Positions 18,864 through 27,124 of a DNA stretch of 64,000 nt are shown in pieces (the stretch's first letter is position 1; every line of letters starts with the position of its first letter). Where the stretch lies: contig NZ_JAPZSC010000033.1 of NCBI RefSeq assembly GCF_027531545.1, positions 1 through 64,000 of the forward strand, in the 5' to 3' direction. Under the pieces are notes generated by a model. The model was given only the letters and a program-made list of their open reading frames with translations, searched no databases and was not told the origin of the DNA. The DNA is from Silanimonas sp. Lineage in GTDB: Bacteria > Pseudomonadota > Gammaproteobacteria > Xanthomonadales > Xanthomonadaceae. The position numbers and the translations under genes were made by a program.

Positions 18864-19888
18864 GCGACTTCTGGTCCTGGTTCCTGATCGCCCTCGTCGT
18901 CCTCAACCTCGTCGGTTGCGTGTGGCTGCTCTGGTACACCTCGAAGCAGCGCAACAGCAGCCTGCCCACCGGCGAGACCACCGGCCACGTCTGGGACGGC
19001 GACGTCACTGAGTACAACAAGCCGCTGCCGCGCTGGTGGATCAACCTGTTCTACCTGACGATCGCGTTCACCATCGGCTACTTCGTGGTCTACCCGGGCT
19101 TCGGCAAGGCCGAAGGCACCTTCGGTTGGAGTTCGCAGAAGCAGCATGACGCCGAGAAGGCCAAGGCCGACGCGGCGTTCGCGGAGCGCTATTCGCAGTT
19201 CGCGACGATGCCGATCGCCGAGATCGCGGCCTCGTCGGAAGCGCTGTCCGTGGGCCGCAACCTGTTCGCCAACAACTGCGCGCAGTGCCACGGCTCGGAT
19301 GCCCGCGGTGCGCGAGGGTTCCCGAACCTCACCGACACGGCTTGGCAGTGGGGCAAGGACGAAGTGACGATGCTGGCCACCATCACCCATGGCCGCACCG
19401 CCGTGATGCCCGCCCTCGGCGCGGCGATCGGCGACGATGCCGCGGTGACCGCGGTCGCCACCTACGTGCAGTCGCTCTCGGGCGCCACGGTCGATCCGGG
19501 TCTCGCCTCGGTCGGCAAGGCGAAGTTCGACCTCGTCTGCGCGGCCTGCCACGGCACGGAAGGCAAGGGCAATCCGGTCCTCGGCGCACCGAACCTCACC
19601 GACGCCGACTGGCTCTATGCGCCGGACCTCGCCACGATCCGCGAAGGCATCATCAAGGGCCGCAACGGCCAGATGCCGGCCTTCGAGCCGGTGCTGGGCG
19701 CCGAACGCGTCCGCCTGTTGGCGGCCTACGTGCACTCGCTGAGCGGCGAGCCGGAACTCGCCGCGGCGCCCGCACCGGCTCCGGCACCTGCGGAGGCCGC
19801 GCCGGTCGAGGCCGCACCCGCCGAAGCCGCTGCCGCCGAAGCCGCTGCCGCCGACGCCGCAGCGCCGGCCGCCGGCGCGGAAGGCTGA
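18860..19888 (+). CDS. ccoP: Cytochrome c oxidase cbb3-type, di-haem subunit III
   Basis: A 342-residue membrane-anchored di-haem cytochrome c, the entry point for electrons to the oxidase. Two membrane segments lie near residues 6-26 and 62-80. Haem motifs are CAQCH (140-144) and CAACH (227-231). The start is GTG and overlaps the ccoQ stop (GTGA). Residues 300-342 form an Ala/Pro/Glu tail absent from shorter homologues, probably a disordered periplasmic extension. Confidence 0.97.
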   Translation: MSDFWSWFLIALVVLNLVGCVWLLWYTSKQRNSSLPTGETTGHVWDGDVTEYNKPLPRWWINLFYLTIAFTIGYFVVYPGFGKAEGTFGWSSQKQHDAEKAKADAAFAERYSQFATMPIAEIAASSEALSVGRNLFANNCAQCHGSDARGARGFPNLTDTAWQWGKDEVTMLATITHGRTAVMPALGAAIGDDAAVTAVATYVQSLSGATVDPGLASVGKAKFDLVCAACHGTEGKGNPVLGAPNLTDADWLYAPDLATIREGIIKGRNGQMPAFEPVLGAERVRLLAAYVHSLSGEPELAAAPAPAPAPAEAAPVEAAPAEAAAAEAAAADAAAPAAGAEG

Positions 19889-19898
19889 GGCGTCGACC

Positions 19899-20192
19899 AT
19901 GGACGACGGCCCGATCATCGAACACCCGCCGCGCAGCTGGACCCAGCGGCTGGGCGCGATCCTCTGGCCGTCGTTCTTCGCCGCCGGCGTGATGACGATG
20001 GTGTTCTTCGCCTTCGTCGATCCGCTCGACCTGCGCGACATCAGCTTCCCCGATCTCGACCACGAGATCGGGCGCGGCGTGGGCTACACGATCTGCTTCT
20101 TCATGTTCTGGGCGGCGACGGCGAGTTCGAGCCTGTTCACCTGGATTCTGCTGCGCCCCGCCAGCCGCTTCAACGGCCCGCTCAAGGACTGA
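19899..20192 (+). CDS. Small two-helix membrane protein of the cco operon
   Basis: A 97-residue protein with two hydrophobic helices (about residues 17-38 and 58-82) separated by a short acidic loop, PLDLRDISFPDLDHE. I recognise no named family. It starts 10 bases after ccoP and ends 4 bases before ccoG, so it belongs to the same transcript. A role in assembling or stabilising cbb3 oxidase is a reasonable inference from position only. Confidence 0.75.
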   Translation: MDDGPIIEHPPRSWTQRLGAILWPSFFAAGVMTMVFFAFVDPLDLRDISFPDLDHEIGRGVGYTICFFMFWAATASSSLFTWILLRPASRFNGPLKD

Positions 20193-20196
20193 ATCG

Positions 20197-21747
20197 ATGG
20201 GCAAGCCGCTGCCGCTGAAGGTCGTCGACGACGGCGCGATGTACGTCTCCGAGGCCAAGGTCTACCCGCGCGAGGTCTCGGGGCACTTCCAGCGATTGCG
20301 GCATCTCGCCGTGTTCGTGCTGCTGGGCCTGTTCTACGGCGTCGCCTGGATCAACCTCGACGGCCAGCAGGCCGTGCTCTGGGACCTGCCGGCGCGCAAG
20401 TTCCACGTGTTCGGCCTCGTCTTCTGGCCGCAAGATTTCATCTTCCTCGCCCTCCTGCTGGTGATGGCGGGGCTGTCGCTGTTCTTCTTCACCGCGCTCG
20501 CGGGACGCCTGTGGTGCGGCTACGCCTGCCCGCAGACCGTGTGGACGGAAGTCTTCATCTGGATGGAGCGCTGGACGGAGGGCGACCGGTCCAAGCGCAT
20601 GAAGCTCGACGCCGCGCCGTGGTCGCGCGAGAAGCTGCTGCGCAAGAGCTCGAAACACGCGCTGTGGGCGGTGTTCGCGCTGTGGACGGGCTTCACCTTC
20701 GTCGGCTACTTCACGCCCATCCGAGAGCTCGGCGCGCGCCTCGTCCCCTTCGAATGGGGTGGCTACGAGACTTTCTGGACCCTGTTCTACGCGGTGGCCA
20801 CCTGGGGCAACGCCGGCTTCCTGCGCGAGCAGGTCTGCAAGTACATGTGCCCGTATGCGCGCTTCCAGAGCGCGATGTTCGACCGCAACACCCTGATCAT
20901 CGCCTACGACGAGCGCCGCGGCGAACCGCGCGGACCGCGCAAGAAGGGCAGCCTCGCCAGCGTGCTGGAACGCGCCCGCGGCCTCATCGGCAAGGAGGAC
21001 GCCGACGGCTGGGTGGCGTGGTTCGCCCGCCACAAAAGCGCCGCGGATCTCGCGGCCGGCGCGCGCGGTACGACTTCGATCGTCGACGCCGCCATCCACG
21101 TCGACGAGCGCGAGAAGCCCGCCGGCGAAGCCTTGGGCGACTGCATCGACTGCACGATGTGCGTGCAGGTCTGCCCCACCGGCATCGACATCCGCAATGG
21201 CCTGCAGTACGAGTGCATCGCCTGCGGCGCCTGCATCGACGCCTGCGACGACGTGATGGGCAAGCTCGGATACCCCAAGGGACTCGTCCGCTACACCAGC
21301 CAGAACGCGGTCGATGGCAAGCCGACGAAGGTCCTGCGCGCCCGCGTCTGGGTCTACGCCACCCTGCTGGCGGCCATCGGTGCCGGCATCGCCATTGGCA
21401 TCGCCACCCGCAGCCCGCTGATCGTCGACGTGCTGCGCGACCGCAATGCGCTGTATCGCGCCAACATGGACGGCAGCATCGAGAACGGCTACACGCTGCG
21501 GCTGATCAACAAGTCCGAGGAACCCGCCGCCTACCGCATCCGCGTGGTCGACGCCCCGGCGGGCATCGCCCTCGGCGCGGATCCCGGCGTGATCGGCGTC
21601 GGGCCCGGCGAGGTGCGCAGCGTGGGCATCGCGCTGAAGGCGCCCGCCGGCGCGGTGTCGGGCCGTATCGACGTGACGCTGGAAGTGGCGACGCTGGACG
21701 GCGAGACGACCGTGGCCGAGGAAACCCGCTTCTTCGGACCGCTCTGA
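20197..21747 (+). CDS. ccoG: cbb3 oxidase accessory protein CcoG (FixG/RdxA)
   Basis: A 516-residue membrane Fe-S protein thought to reduce copper for insertion into cbb3 oxidase. Membrane helices lie in the first 220 residues, with a CGYACPQTVW site and a CKYMCPYARF site. The ferredoxin part has CIDCTMCVQVCP and CIACGACIDACD, two 4Fe-4S motifs. A further helix and a C-terminal Ig-like domain follow. It is the last gene before a strong terminator, so ccoNOQP-small gene-ccoG is probably one operon. Confidence 0.97.
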   Translation: MGKPLPLKVVDDGAMYVSEAKVYPREVSGHFQRLRHLAVFVLLGLFYGVAWINLDGQQAVLWDLPARKFHVFGLVFWPQDFIFLALLLVMAGLSLFFFTALAGRLWCGYACPQTVWTEVFIWMERWTEGDRSKRMKLDAAPWSREKLLRKSSKHALWAVFALWTGFTFVGYFTPIRELGARLVPFEWGGYETFWTLFYAVATWGNAGFLREQVCKYMCPYARFQSAMFDRNTLIIAYDERRGEPRGPRKKGSLASVLERARGLIGKEDADGWVAWFARHKSAADLAAGARGTTSIVDAAIHVDEREKPAGEALGDCIDCTMCVQVCPTGIDIRNGLQYECIACGACIDACDDVMGKLGYPKGLVRYTSQNAVDGKPTKVLRARVWVYATLLAAIGAGIAIGIATRSPLIVDVLRDRNALYRANMDGSIENGYTLRLINKSEEPAAYRIRVVDAPAGIALGADPGVIGVGPGEVRSVGIALKAPAGAVSGRIDVTLEVATLDGETTVAEETRFFGPL

Positions 21748-21748
21748 C

Positions 21749-21775
21749 GCATCGCGCGGCTTCGCCGCGCGATGC
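21749..21775. terminator. Terminator after ccoG
   Basis: GCATCGCGCGGC (21749-21760) pairs perfectly with GCCGCGCGATGC (21764-21775) around TTC. It sits between the converging ccoG and HD-GYP genes. The 12-bp stem is strong, but no T-run follows on either strand, so it may need Rho or act as an end-protecting hairpin. Confidence 0.65.
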
Positions 21776-21780
21776 CGCGC

Positions 21781-23130
21781 CTACTGCGACAGCCAGAGCC
21801 TCTCCATGTTCGGGAAGTTCCACTTGTCGGCCGACTCGAGCCCGACGATGCGGTCGCCGCAGTCGGGCGCGCCGAGGTCGATGTCCTTGATGAACACCGG
21901 CTCGCGCTTGCGGGCGTTGAAGAACACACGGACTTTCGGCGCCAGCAGCGAGCTTTCGCCCTGCTCCAGCACCACGCCGAGGCGGTCGGATTCGAGCCGC
22001 ACCAGCGCGCCGATCGGGTAGATGCCGACGCTGCGGATGAAGGCCTTGAGCACCAGTTCGTCGAAGTGCCCCTTCCAGCTGACCATGCGCTGCAGGGACT
22101 CGGCCGGGCCCCAGGCCTTCTTGTAGGGCCGGTTCGAGGTGATCGCGTCGTAGACATCGCAGACCGCGCCCATGCGCGCCATCAGGCCGATGGCGTCGCC
22201 CTTGAGGTTGTGCGGGTAGCCGCTGCCGTCGAACTTCTCGTGGTGGTGCAGGGCCACGTCCAGTACCGCCTCGGACGCGCTGCCCGACTGCACGAGCATG
22301 TGGTAACCGCGCACAGGATGCGCCTTCATGATCTTGAACTCGTCGTCGCTGAGCGCGCCGGGCTTGTTCAGCACGTTCAGCGGCATCGCGGCCTTGCCGA
22401 GGTCGTGCAGCATCCCCGCGGCGCCCGCATCGCGGACCTGCTCTTCCGGCAGGCCCAAACGGCGCGCCAGCGCGACCATCAGCGCGCAGACCGCCACCGA
22501 ATGCATGTAGGTGTATTCGTCGTGGTTCTTCAGCCGCACGACGCTGAGCAGGGCATCGGGATGCCGGCTCACCGATTCGTTGATCTCCTCGACCATCGGC
22601 ATGACGGCCTCGGGCTGGATGGCCCGGCCGAGGCGCGCGTCGTTGAACAGCGCGACCACCTGCGCCTTGCTGTCCTGGCAGATGCGCCGGGCGCGATGCA
22701 GCTCCTGGTCCATGCTTTCGCGCGGAACCAGCGGAGCGGCCACGGGCGCGGCCACCGGCGCGGCTACGGCATCGACGGCGACCGCCGCCGGCATCGCGCT
22801 GGCCTCATCGGATCCTTGCGGCGGGTCGTCGGCGGGCAACGGGGCCGGAGCCGCCGCCTCCTCTGCCGATGCCGCGGCTTCGACCTCCGCAGCCTCCGTC
22901 GCCGAGGTCGCCGGCGCGATGGCGGTGGTGCCGTCGTCCTCGACATCGAGGCCCTTGTCGGTGTCGATGATCAACTCCTCGACGCCACCTTCGGCCAACA
23001 CCGCGATGTCGCGGGCTTCGAGCAGGAAGCCGTTCTTCACGAACGCGTGGTGCAAGCCCGAACCGCCGAGGCGGTGGAACCACATGCCGGCGCGCGCGCG
23101 GCTGATGGAAACGGGCTTGATCATCGTCAC
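21781..23130 (-). CDS. HD-GYP domain cyclic-di-GMP phosphodiesterase
   Basis: A 449-residue protein. Residues 1-60 match the DUF3391 N-terminal domain, and residues 70-135 are an Ala/Pro-rich linker. The rest is an HD-GYP domain with His242-Asp243 (LHDLGK), the HHEK stretch at 296-299 and Gly-Tyr-Pro at 304-306. All metal and signature residues seem present, so c-di-GMP hydrolysis is likely. It is transcribed divergently from fixH with 156 bases between them and converges on ccoG. A link between oxygen-controlled respiration and surface or motile lifestyle is inference. Confidence 0.93.
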   Translation of the reverse strand: MTMIKPVSISRARAGMWFHRLGGSGLHHAFVKNGFLLEARDIAVLAEGGVEELIIDTDKGLDVEDDGTTAIAPATSATEAAEVEAAASAEEAAAPAPLPADDPPQGSDEASAMPAAVAVDAVAAPVAAPVAAPLVPRESMDQELHRARRICQDSKAQVVALFNDARLGRAIQPEAVMPMVEEINESVSRHPDALLSVVRLKNHDEYTYMHSVAVCALMVALARRLGLPEEQVRDAGAAGMLHDLGKAAMPLNVLNKPGALSDDEFKIMKAHPVRGYHMLVQSGSASEAVLDVALHHHEKFDGSGYPHNLKGDAIGLMARMGAVCDVYDAITSNRPYKKAWGPAESLQRMVSWKGHFDELVLKAFIRSVGIYPIGALVRLESDRLGVVLEQGESSLLAPKVRVFFNARKREPVFIKDIDLGAPDCGDRIVGLESADKWNFPNMERLWLSQ

Positions 23131-23200
23131 CAGCTTACGACCTCACGGCGGTGTCCACAGGGGGTTGCGTCAAGGATTTGCCATCGCTGACAGGGGGCGA

Positions 23201-23242
23201 TTGATCGAACGCAAACACGGCCGGGGCGGCCTCGGCCACACT
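23201..23242 (+). promoter_or_regulatory. Candidate Fnr/Anr-type promoter of fixH-ccoI-ccoS
   Basis: TTGAT-CGAA-CGCAA (23201-23214) has one perfect Fnr half site and one partial. Twenty-two bases further is CACACT (23237-23242), followed by GGCC. Spacing and the CACACTGGCC string are identical to the ccoN promoter. The predicted start near 23249 leaves a 38-base leader. The box is 71-84 bases upstream of the divergent HD-GYP start, so it could influence that gene too. Confidence 0.6.
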
Positions 23243-23286
23243 GGCCCTGTTCCTGCCCGGTTCCACGGGCCTTCCTTGTGCCCGCC

Positions 23287-23799
23287 ATGCCCCTGAAAGC
23301 GAAAAATCCCGTGCTGCTGGTGCTCATCGGCCTGCCCGTGGCCACGCTGGCCGCGGGCGTCGCCACGCTGGCCATCATCGGGCGGGGTGGCCTCGACACG
23401 GTGGGGGATCCGGTCCGCCGCACCGCCCAGGTGCAGCAGGTCGACCTCGCCGCCGACGCCGCGGCGCGACGGCTCGACTTGGGCGGGCGGCTATCGCTCG
23501 ACGGGGCGCAGGTGCGGGTGGTGGTGCCCGGCCTCGACGACGGGTCGGATCTCCGCCTGCAGCTCGAGCATCCGCTGGACGCCGCGCAGGACGTCGCGCT
23601 CGCGCTGGCCCCGGCCGATGGCGCTTGGCAGGCGCCGGCCTTCGACCCGAACGTGGGCTGGCGGGTGTCGCTGGCCCCGGCCGACGGCGCATGGCGGCTG
23701 GTCGCGCGCTGGCCGCGCGGCGCCCGCAGCATCGATCTCGCTCCCGCCGTGGCGAGCGACGAACCCGCGAACCTCGGCACCGGCGATGGCCCCGGCTGA
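23287..23799 (+). CDS. ccoH: FixH/CcoH family protein
   Basis: A 170-residue protein with one N-terminal membrane helix (about residues 8-30) and a periplasmic domain ending in repeated WRLVARWPRGARSID-type strands. FixH/CcoH proteins aid cbb3 oxidase assembly, probably by delivering copper or holding subunits. The start is either ATG 23287 or a GTG nine bases upstream; neither has a clear Shine-Dalgarno. Its last 14 bases overlap ccoI. Similarity in this family is weak; position between ccoG and ccoI supports the call. Confidence 0.82.
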   Translation: MPLKAKNPVLLVLIGLPVATLAAGVATLAIIGRGGLDTVGDPVRRTAQVQQVDLAADAAARRLDLGGRLSLDGAQVRVVVPGLDDGSDLRLQLEHPLDAAQDVALALAPADGAWQAPAFDPNVGWRVSLAPADGAWRLVARWPRGARSIDLAPAVASDEPANLGTGDGPG

Positions 23800-26224
23800 C
23801 GGCCAGGCCGCGGTGAGGCGCGACGCCGCTGCCGCCGCGTCGGCGATGGCCTGCGCCCACTGCGGCGAAACGGCCACCCGTGTCGTCCACGCCGCCGTCG
23901 ATGGCGTCGAGCACGCCTACTGCTGCCAGGGCTGCGCCGGCGCCGCGGCGTGGATCGCCTCGGAAGGCTTCGGCGACTACTACCGCTGGCGCAGCGCACC
24001 CGGCCCACGGGTCGAGGCGGCCGACGACTACGGCGACTGGGACCGCGCCGAGATGCTCGAGGCCCATTCGGAAGCAGCGGACGGTGGCCGGGCCATCCGG
24101 CTCGCCTTGGGCGGCATGCACTGCGCCGCCTGCGCCTGGCTGGTCGACAAGGCCCTGCGGCAGGCCCCCGGCGTGCTCAACGTTCGGGCCAACGCCGTCG
24201 ATGGGCGCCTCCACCTTCGTTGGGACCCGGCGCGGACGCCGCTCTCGGCCCTGCTGCAGCGGGTCGGGCGGCTTGGCTATCGACCGGCCCTGCTCGCCTC
24301 GCCGGCGCGCGACGCCGAACAACGCCGCGAACGCCGTCGCCAACTGATCGCGCTGGGCATCGCCGGGCTCGGCACGCTGCAGGCGATGATGTTTTCCGAA
24401 GCGCTCTACCTCGACACCGCGGGCCAGATGCCGGAGGCCACGCGCGACGCCTTCCGCTGGGTGACGGCCGCCGTTTCCGCCCCGGTGGTCTTCATCGCCG
24501 GCGCCCCCTTCCTCCGCGGCATGTGGTCCGAGTGGCGCATGCGACTGCCGGGCATGGACACCCTGATCGGCGGCGGCATCCTCCTGGCCTGGACCGGCTC
24601 CTTGTTCGAAACCCTGCGCGGCGGCCCGCAGGTGTGGTTCGACGCCGCGGTGATGTTCGTGCTGTTCCTGCTGGCGGCGCGTTTCCTTGAAGCCCGTTTG
24701 CGCGATGCCAACACCGCGCGGCTGGATGCCATCGCCGGCGCGCAGCCCGCGATGGCCTGGCGCCTTCGCGACGACCGGCTCGAAGCGGTTCCGGCCCGTG
24801 AACTGGTGGTCGGTGACCTCGTGCAGGTCGGCACCGGGCATGCCCTGCCCTGCGATGGCACGGTCGTCGGCGACGACGCCTGGGTCGACGAGGCCCTGCT
24901 CACCGGCGAATCGACGCCGCTCCGCCGTCGCCACGGCGAGGCAGTGCTGGCTGGCAGCCACGTGCACGCCGGCACGCTGCGCCTGCAGGCCACGGCCGTC
25001 GGCGCGGCCACCGCGATGTCGCAGGTCGCTCGACAGGTCGCGCAGGCTCGCGAGCAGCGGCCGGCCATGGCCGGCTGGGCGGAAGCCATCGCGCGGCGTG
25101 TCGTGGCGGCCACGCTCGTGCTCTCGGCGCTGGTCGCGATCGCGTGGTGGTTCATCGAACCGGCGAACGCCTTTCCCGCGACGCTCGCCGTGCTGGTCGC
25201 CACCTGCCCCTGCGCGCTGGCCTTGGCCGTGCCGGCCGCCATCGCCCGCGCGCAATCGCGGCTGCTGGCCCGCGGCGTGCTCGCGCTGGGGCCGGACGCG
25301 CTGCCGCGCCTCGCGAGCATCGATCGCGTCGCCTTCGACAAGACCGGCACCCTCACCCGCGGCGAACCGCAGCTGCTCGACATCCAACCACTCGCCGGGC
25401 GCGATGCCGAGAGCCTCCGCGGCATCGCCGCCTGCCTCGAACTCGGCGTCGCGCATCCGCTGGCCAAGGCCTTCGGCGAGGCGCCCGCAGGTCGATCCGC
25501 GAGCGGCGCCGTCCTGCACCCCGGCGAAGGGGTGGAAGGCCGCATCGACGGTGCCCTTTGGCGCCTTGGTCGCCGGCGCTTCGTCGACGCCACCGCTGGC
25601 GCGGACGCCGCGGATGACGGCGGACTCTGGCTGTCGCGCGAGGGCAGGCTGGAAGCCCGCTTCGACGTCGATGACGCGCCCCGCGACGATGCCGCGGCCA
25701 CGGTCGCGGCCCTGGCCCGGGACGGGATGGCACCGCGCATCCTCAGTGGCGATGCCGGCGCGCGCGTGGCCGCGCTCGGCGAACGGCTGGGCATCGACGC
25801 CGCCCATCGTCAATCCCGCCTGTCGCCGGAGGGCAAGCTCGCCGCGCTGCGCGTGCTGCAGTCCGAGGGGCACCGCGTGCTGATGGTGGGCGACGGCGTC
25901 AACGATGCCGCCGTGCTCGCCGCAGCGGACGTGTCGGCGGCCATGGCGAGTGGCGCCTCGCTGGCGCAGCGCCAGGCCGACCTCGTGCTGTTGGGTTCGC
26001 GCCTGACGCCCTTGCGTTACGCCATGCGACTGGCCGGCCAGACGCAAGCGATCGTCCGCCAGAACATCGTCTGGGCCATCGCCTACAACGCGCTGATGTT
26101 GCCCTTGGCCGCCCTCGGCATTGTCGGGCCCGGGCTGGCGGCACTGGGCATGGCGCTGTCGTCGCTGGCCGTCACTGCGAACGCCTGGCGCATCGGCCGC
26201 GGCCTCGAGGGCGATACGCCATGA
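23786..26224 (+). CDS. ccoI: Copper-translocating P-type ATPase CcoI (FixI)
   Basis: An 812-residue P1B ATPase needed to supply copper to cbb3 oxidase. An N-terminal Cys cluster (Cys23, Cys26, Cys46, Cys47, Cys50) typical of CcoI precedes a heavy-metal domain with GGMHCAAC (Cys113, Cys116). The membrane metal site is CPC at 474-476, the phosphorylated Asp518 is in DKTGTLT, and GDGVND is at 702-707. ATG 23786 overlaps the ccoH end. An alternative Met at residue 21 would cut off the first 20 residues only. Confidence 0.96.
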   Translation: MAPADGQAAVRRDAAAAASAMACAHCGETATRVVHAAVDGVEHAYCCQGCAGAAAWIASEGFGDYYRWRSAPGPRVEAADDYGDWDRAEMLEAHSEAADGGRAIRLALGGMHCAACAWLVDKALRQAPGVLNVRANAVDGRLHLRWDPARTPLSALLQRVGRLGYRPALLASPARDAEQRRERRRQLIALGIAGLGTLQAMMFSEALYLDTAGQMPEATRDAFRWVTAAVSAPVVFIAGAPFLRGMWSEWRMRLPGMDTLIGGGILLAWTGSLFETLRGGPQVWFDAAVMFVLFLLAARFLEARLRDANTARLDAIAGAQPAMAWRLRDDRLEAVPARELVVGDLVQVGTGHALPCDGTVVGDDAWVDEALLTGESTPLRRRHGEAVLAGSHVHAGTLRLQATAVGAATAMSQVARQVAQAREQRPAMAGWAEAIARRVVAATLVLSALVAIAWWFIEPANAFPATLAVLVATCPCALALAVPAAIARAQSRLLARGVLALGPDALPRLASIDRVAFDKTGTLTRGEPQLLDIQPLAGRDAESLRGIAACLELGVAHPLAKAFGEAPAGRSASGAVLHPGEGVEGRIDGALWRLGRRRFVDATAGADAADDGGLWLSREGRLEARFDVDDAPRDDAAATVAALARDGMAPRILSGDAGARVAALGERLGIDAAHRQSRLSPEGKLAALRVLQSEGHRVLMVGDGVNDAAVLAAADVSAAMASGASLAQRQADLVLLGSRLTPLRYAMRLAGQTQAIVRQNIVWAIAYNALMLPLAALGIVGPGLAALGMALSSLAVTANAWRIGRGLEGDTP

Positions 26225-26415
26225 ACGTACTGCTGTTCCTGGTGCCGATCTCGCTGCTGCTGGTCGGCTTGGCGCTGGCGGTGTTCGCCTGGGCCGTTCA
26301 AAGCGGGCAGTTCGAAGACCTCGACACGCCCTCGCTCGACATCCTCGGCGACGAGCGCGCCCCGCCGCCCTGTCCCGCGAAACCTCCAGCGGACGCCCCT
26401 CGCGATGCCGATTGA
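26221..26415 (+). CDS. ccoS: cbb3 oxidase maturation protein CcoS
   Basis: A 64-residue protein with one N-terminal helix (about 4-26) and the family motif WAVQSGQFEDLDTPS. CcoS is needed for cofactor insertion in cbb3 oxidase. ATGA overlap with ccoI, and the last 11 bases overlap the next gene. The Pro-rich tail after residue 42 is longer than in many homologues. Confidence 0.95.
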   Translation: MNVLLFLVPISLLLVGLALAVFAWAVQSGQFEDLDTPSLDILGDERAPPPCPAKPPADAPRDAD

Positions 26416-27115
26416 CCTGCTGGTGCTCGGCGCGGCGCTGCTCACGGGCCTGCTCGGCAGCGCACACTGCGGCGCAATGTGCGGCGGCATCGCCGTCGGT
26501 CTCGGCAGCGCGGGCCCCGCCTCCGGCGCCGCCTATCGCGCCGCCGCAACGAACGTCGGGCGCGTCCTGGGCTATGCCGCGGCCGGTGCGCTCGTCGGCG
26601 GCATCGGCGGTGGACTGCTCGGCGTGCTCGCCATCGAAGGCCTCGCCACCGCCCTGCGCACCGGCGTCGGCCTGGTGCTGCTGTGGGCGGCGGTGCGCAT
26701 CGCGCGCCCGCGTTTCGCCGCGGCTTTGCCGGCCCTGCCGATCTGGCGCTGGCTGGCTCCGCTGCGCGCGCGCCTGCCCGGCGACGGGCCGCTGCGGCCC
26801 TGGTTGCTGGGCCTGCTCTGGGGCTGGCTGCCCTGCGGCTTCTCGGCGACCGTGCTCACCGCCGCGTGGCTGGAAGCGGATGCGCTCCACGGCGCCCTGC
26901 TGATGGGGGCCTTCGGCCTCGGCACGCTGCCGCTGATGACGAGCCTCGGCTGGAGCGGCGCGCGGCTCGGGCTCGACACACCCCGCTGGCGGACGATCGG
27001 CGCGATCGCCATCGGCAGCAGCGGCGTGTTGACGCTCGCCGCGCCCTGGCTGGTCTCGCTACCAATGCTGCACTCGGCGCTTGCGGCGCTGGGCTGCCGC
27101 AGCCTCGCCGGCTGA
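26405..27115 (+). CDS. Sulfite exporter TauE/SafE-like (DsbD_2-type) membrane protein
   Basis: A 236-residue protein with six or so membrane helices. The motif HCGAMCGG (residues 21-28) and a second Cys in LPCGFSA mark the DsbD_2/TauE-like group that often follows ccoS in proteobacteria (the same place as in the Pseudomonas ccoGHIS cluster). Members have been linked with copper or thiol handling for oxidase assembly; the exact role is open. It overlaps ccoS by 11 bases and converges on the fnr gene with 9 bases between. The hemN that often follows in Pseudomonas is absent. Confidence 0.85.
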   Translation: MPIDLLVLGAALLTGLLGSAHCGAMCGGIAVGLGSAGPASGAAYRAAATNVGRVLGYAAAGALVGGIGGGLLGVLAIEGLATALRTGVGLVLLWAAVRIARPRFAAALPALPIWRWLAPLRARLPGDGPLRPWLLGLLWGWLPCGFSATVLTAAWLEADALHGALLMGAFGLGTLPLMTSLGWSGARLGLDTPRWRTIGAIAIGSSGVLTLAAPWLVSLPMLHSALAALGCRSLAG

Positions 27116-27124
27116 TCGCCGCGC

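Noticed and set aside
23118-23131. TTGATCATCGTCAC as another Fnr box
   Set aside because: It lies at the first codons of the HD-GYP gene, and the second half (GTCAC) matches poorly.
23375-26890. A 1171-codon open frame on the minus strand
   Set aside because: It is the antisense shadow of fixH-ccoI-ccoS in very GC-rich DNA. Its protein is Arg/Gly/Gln-rich without any domain, while the plus strand carries clear motifs.
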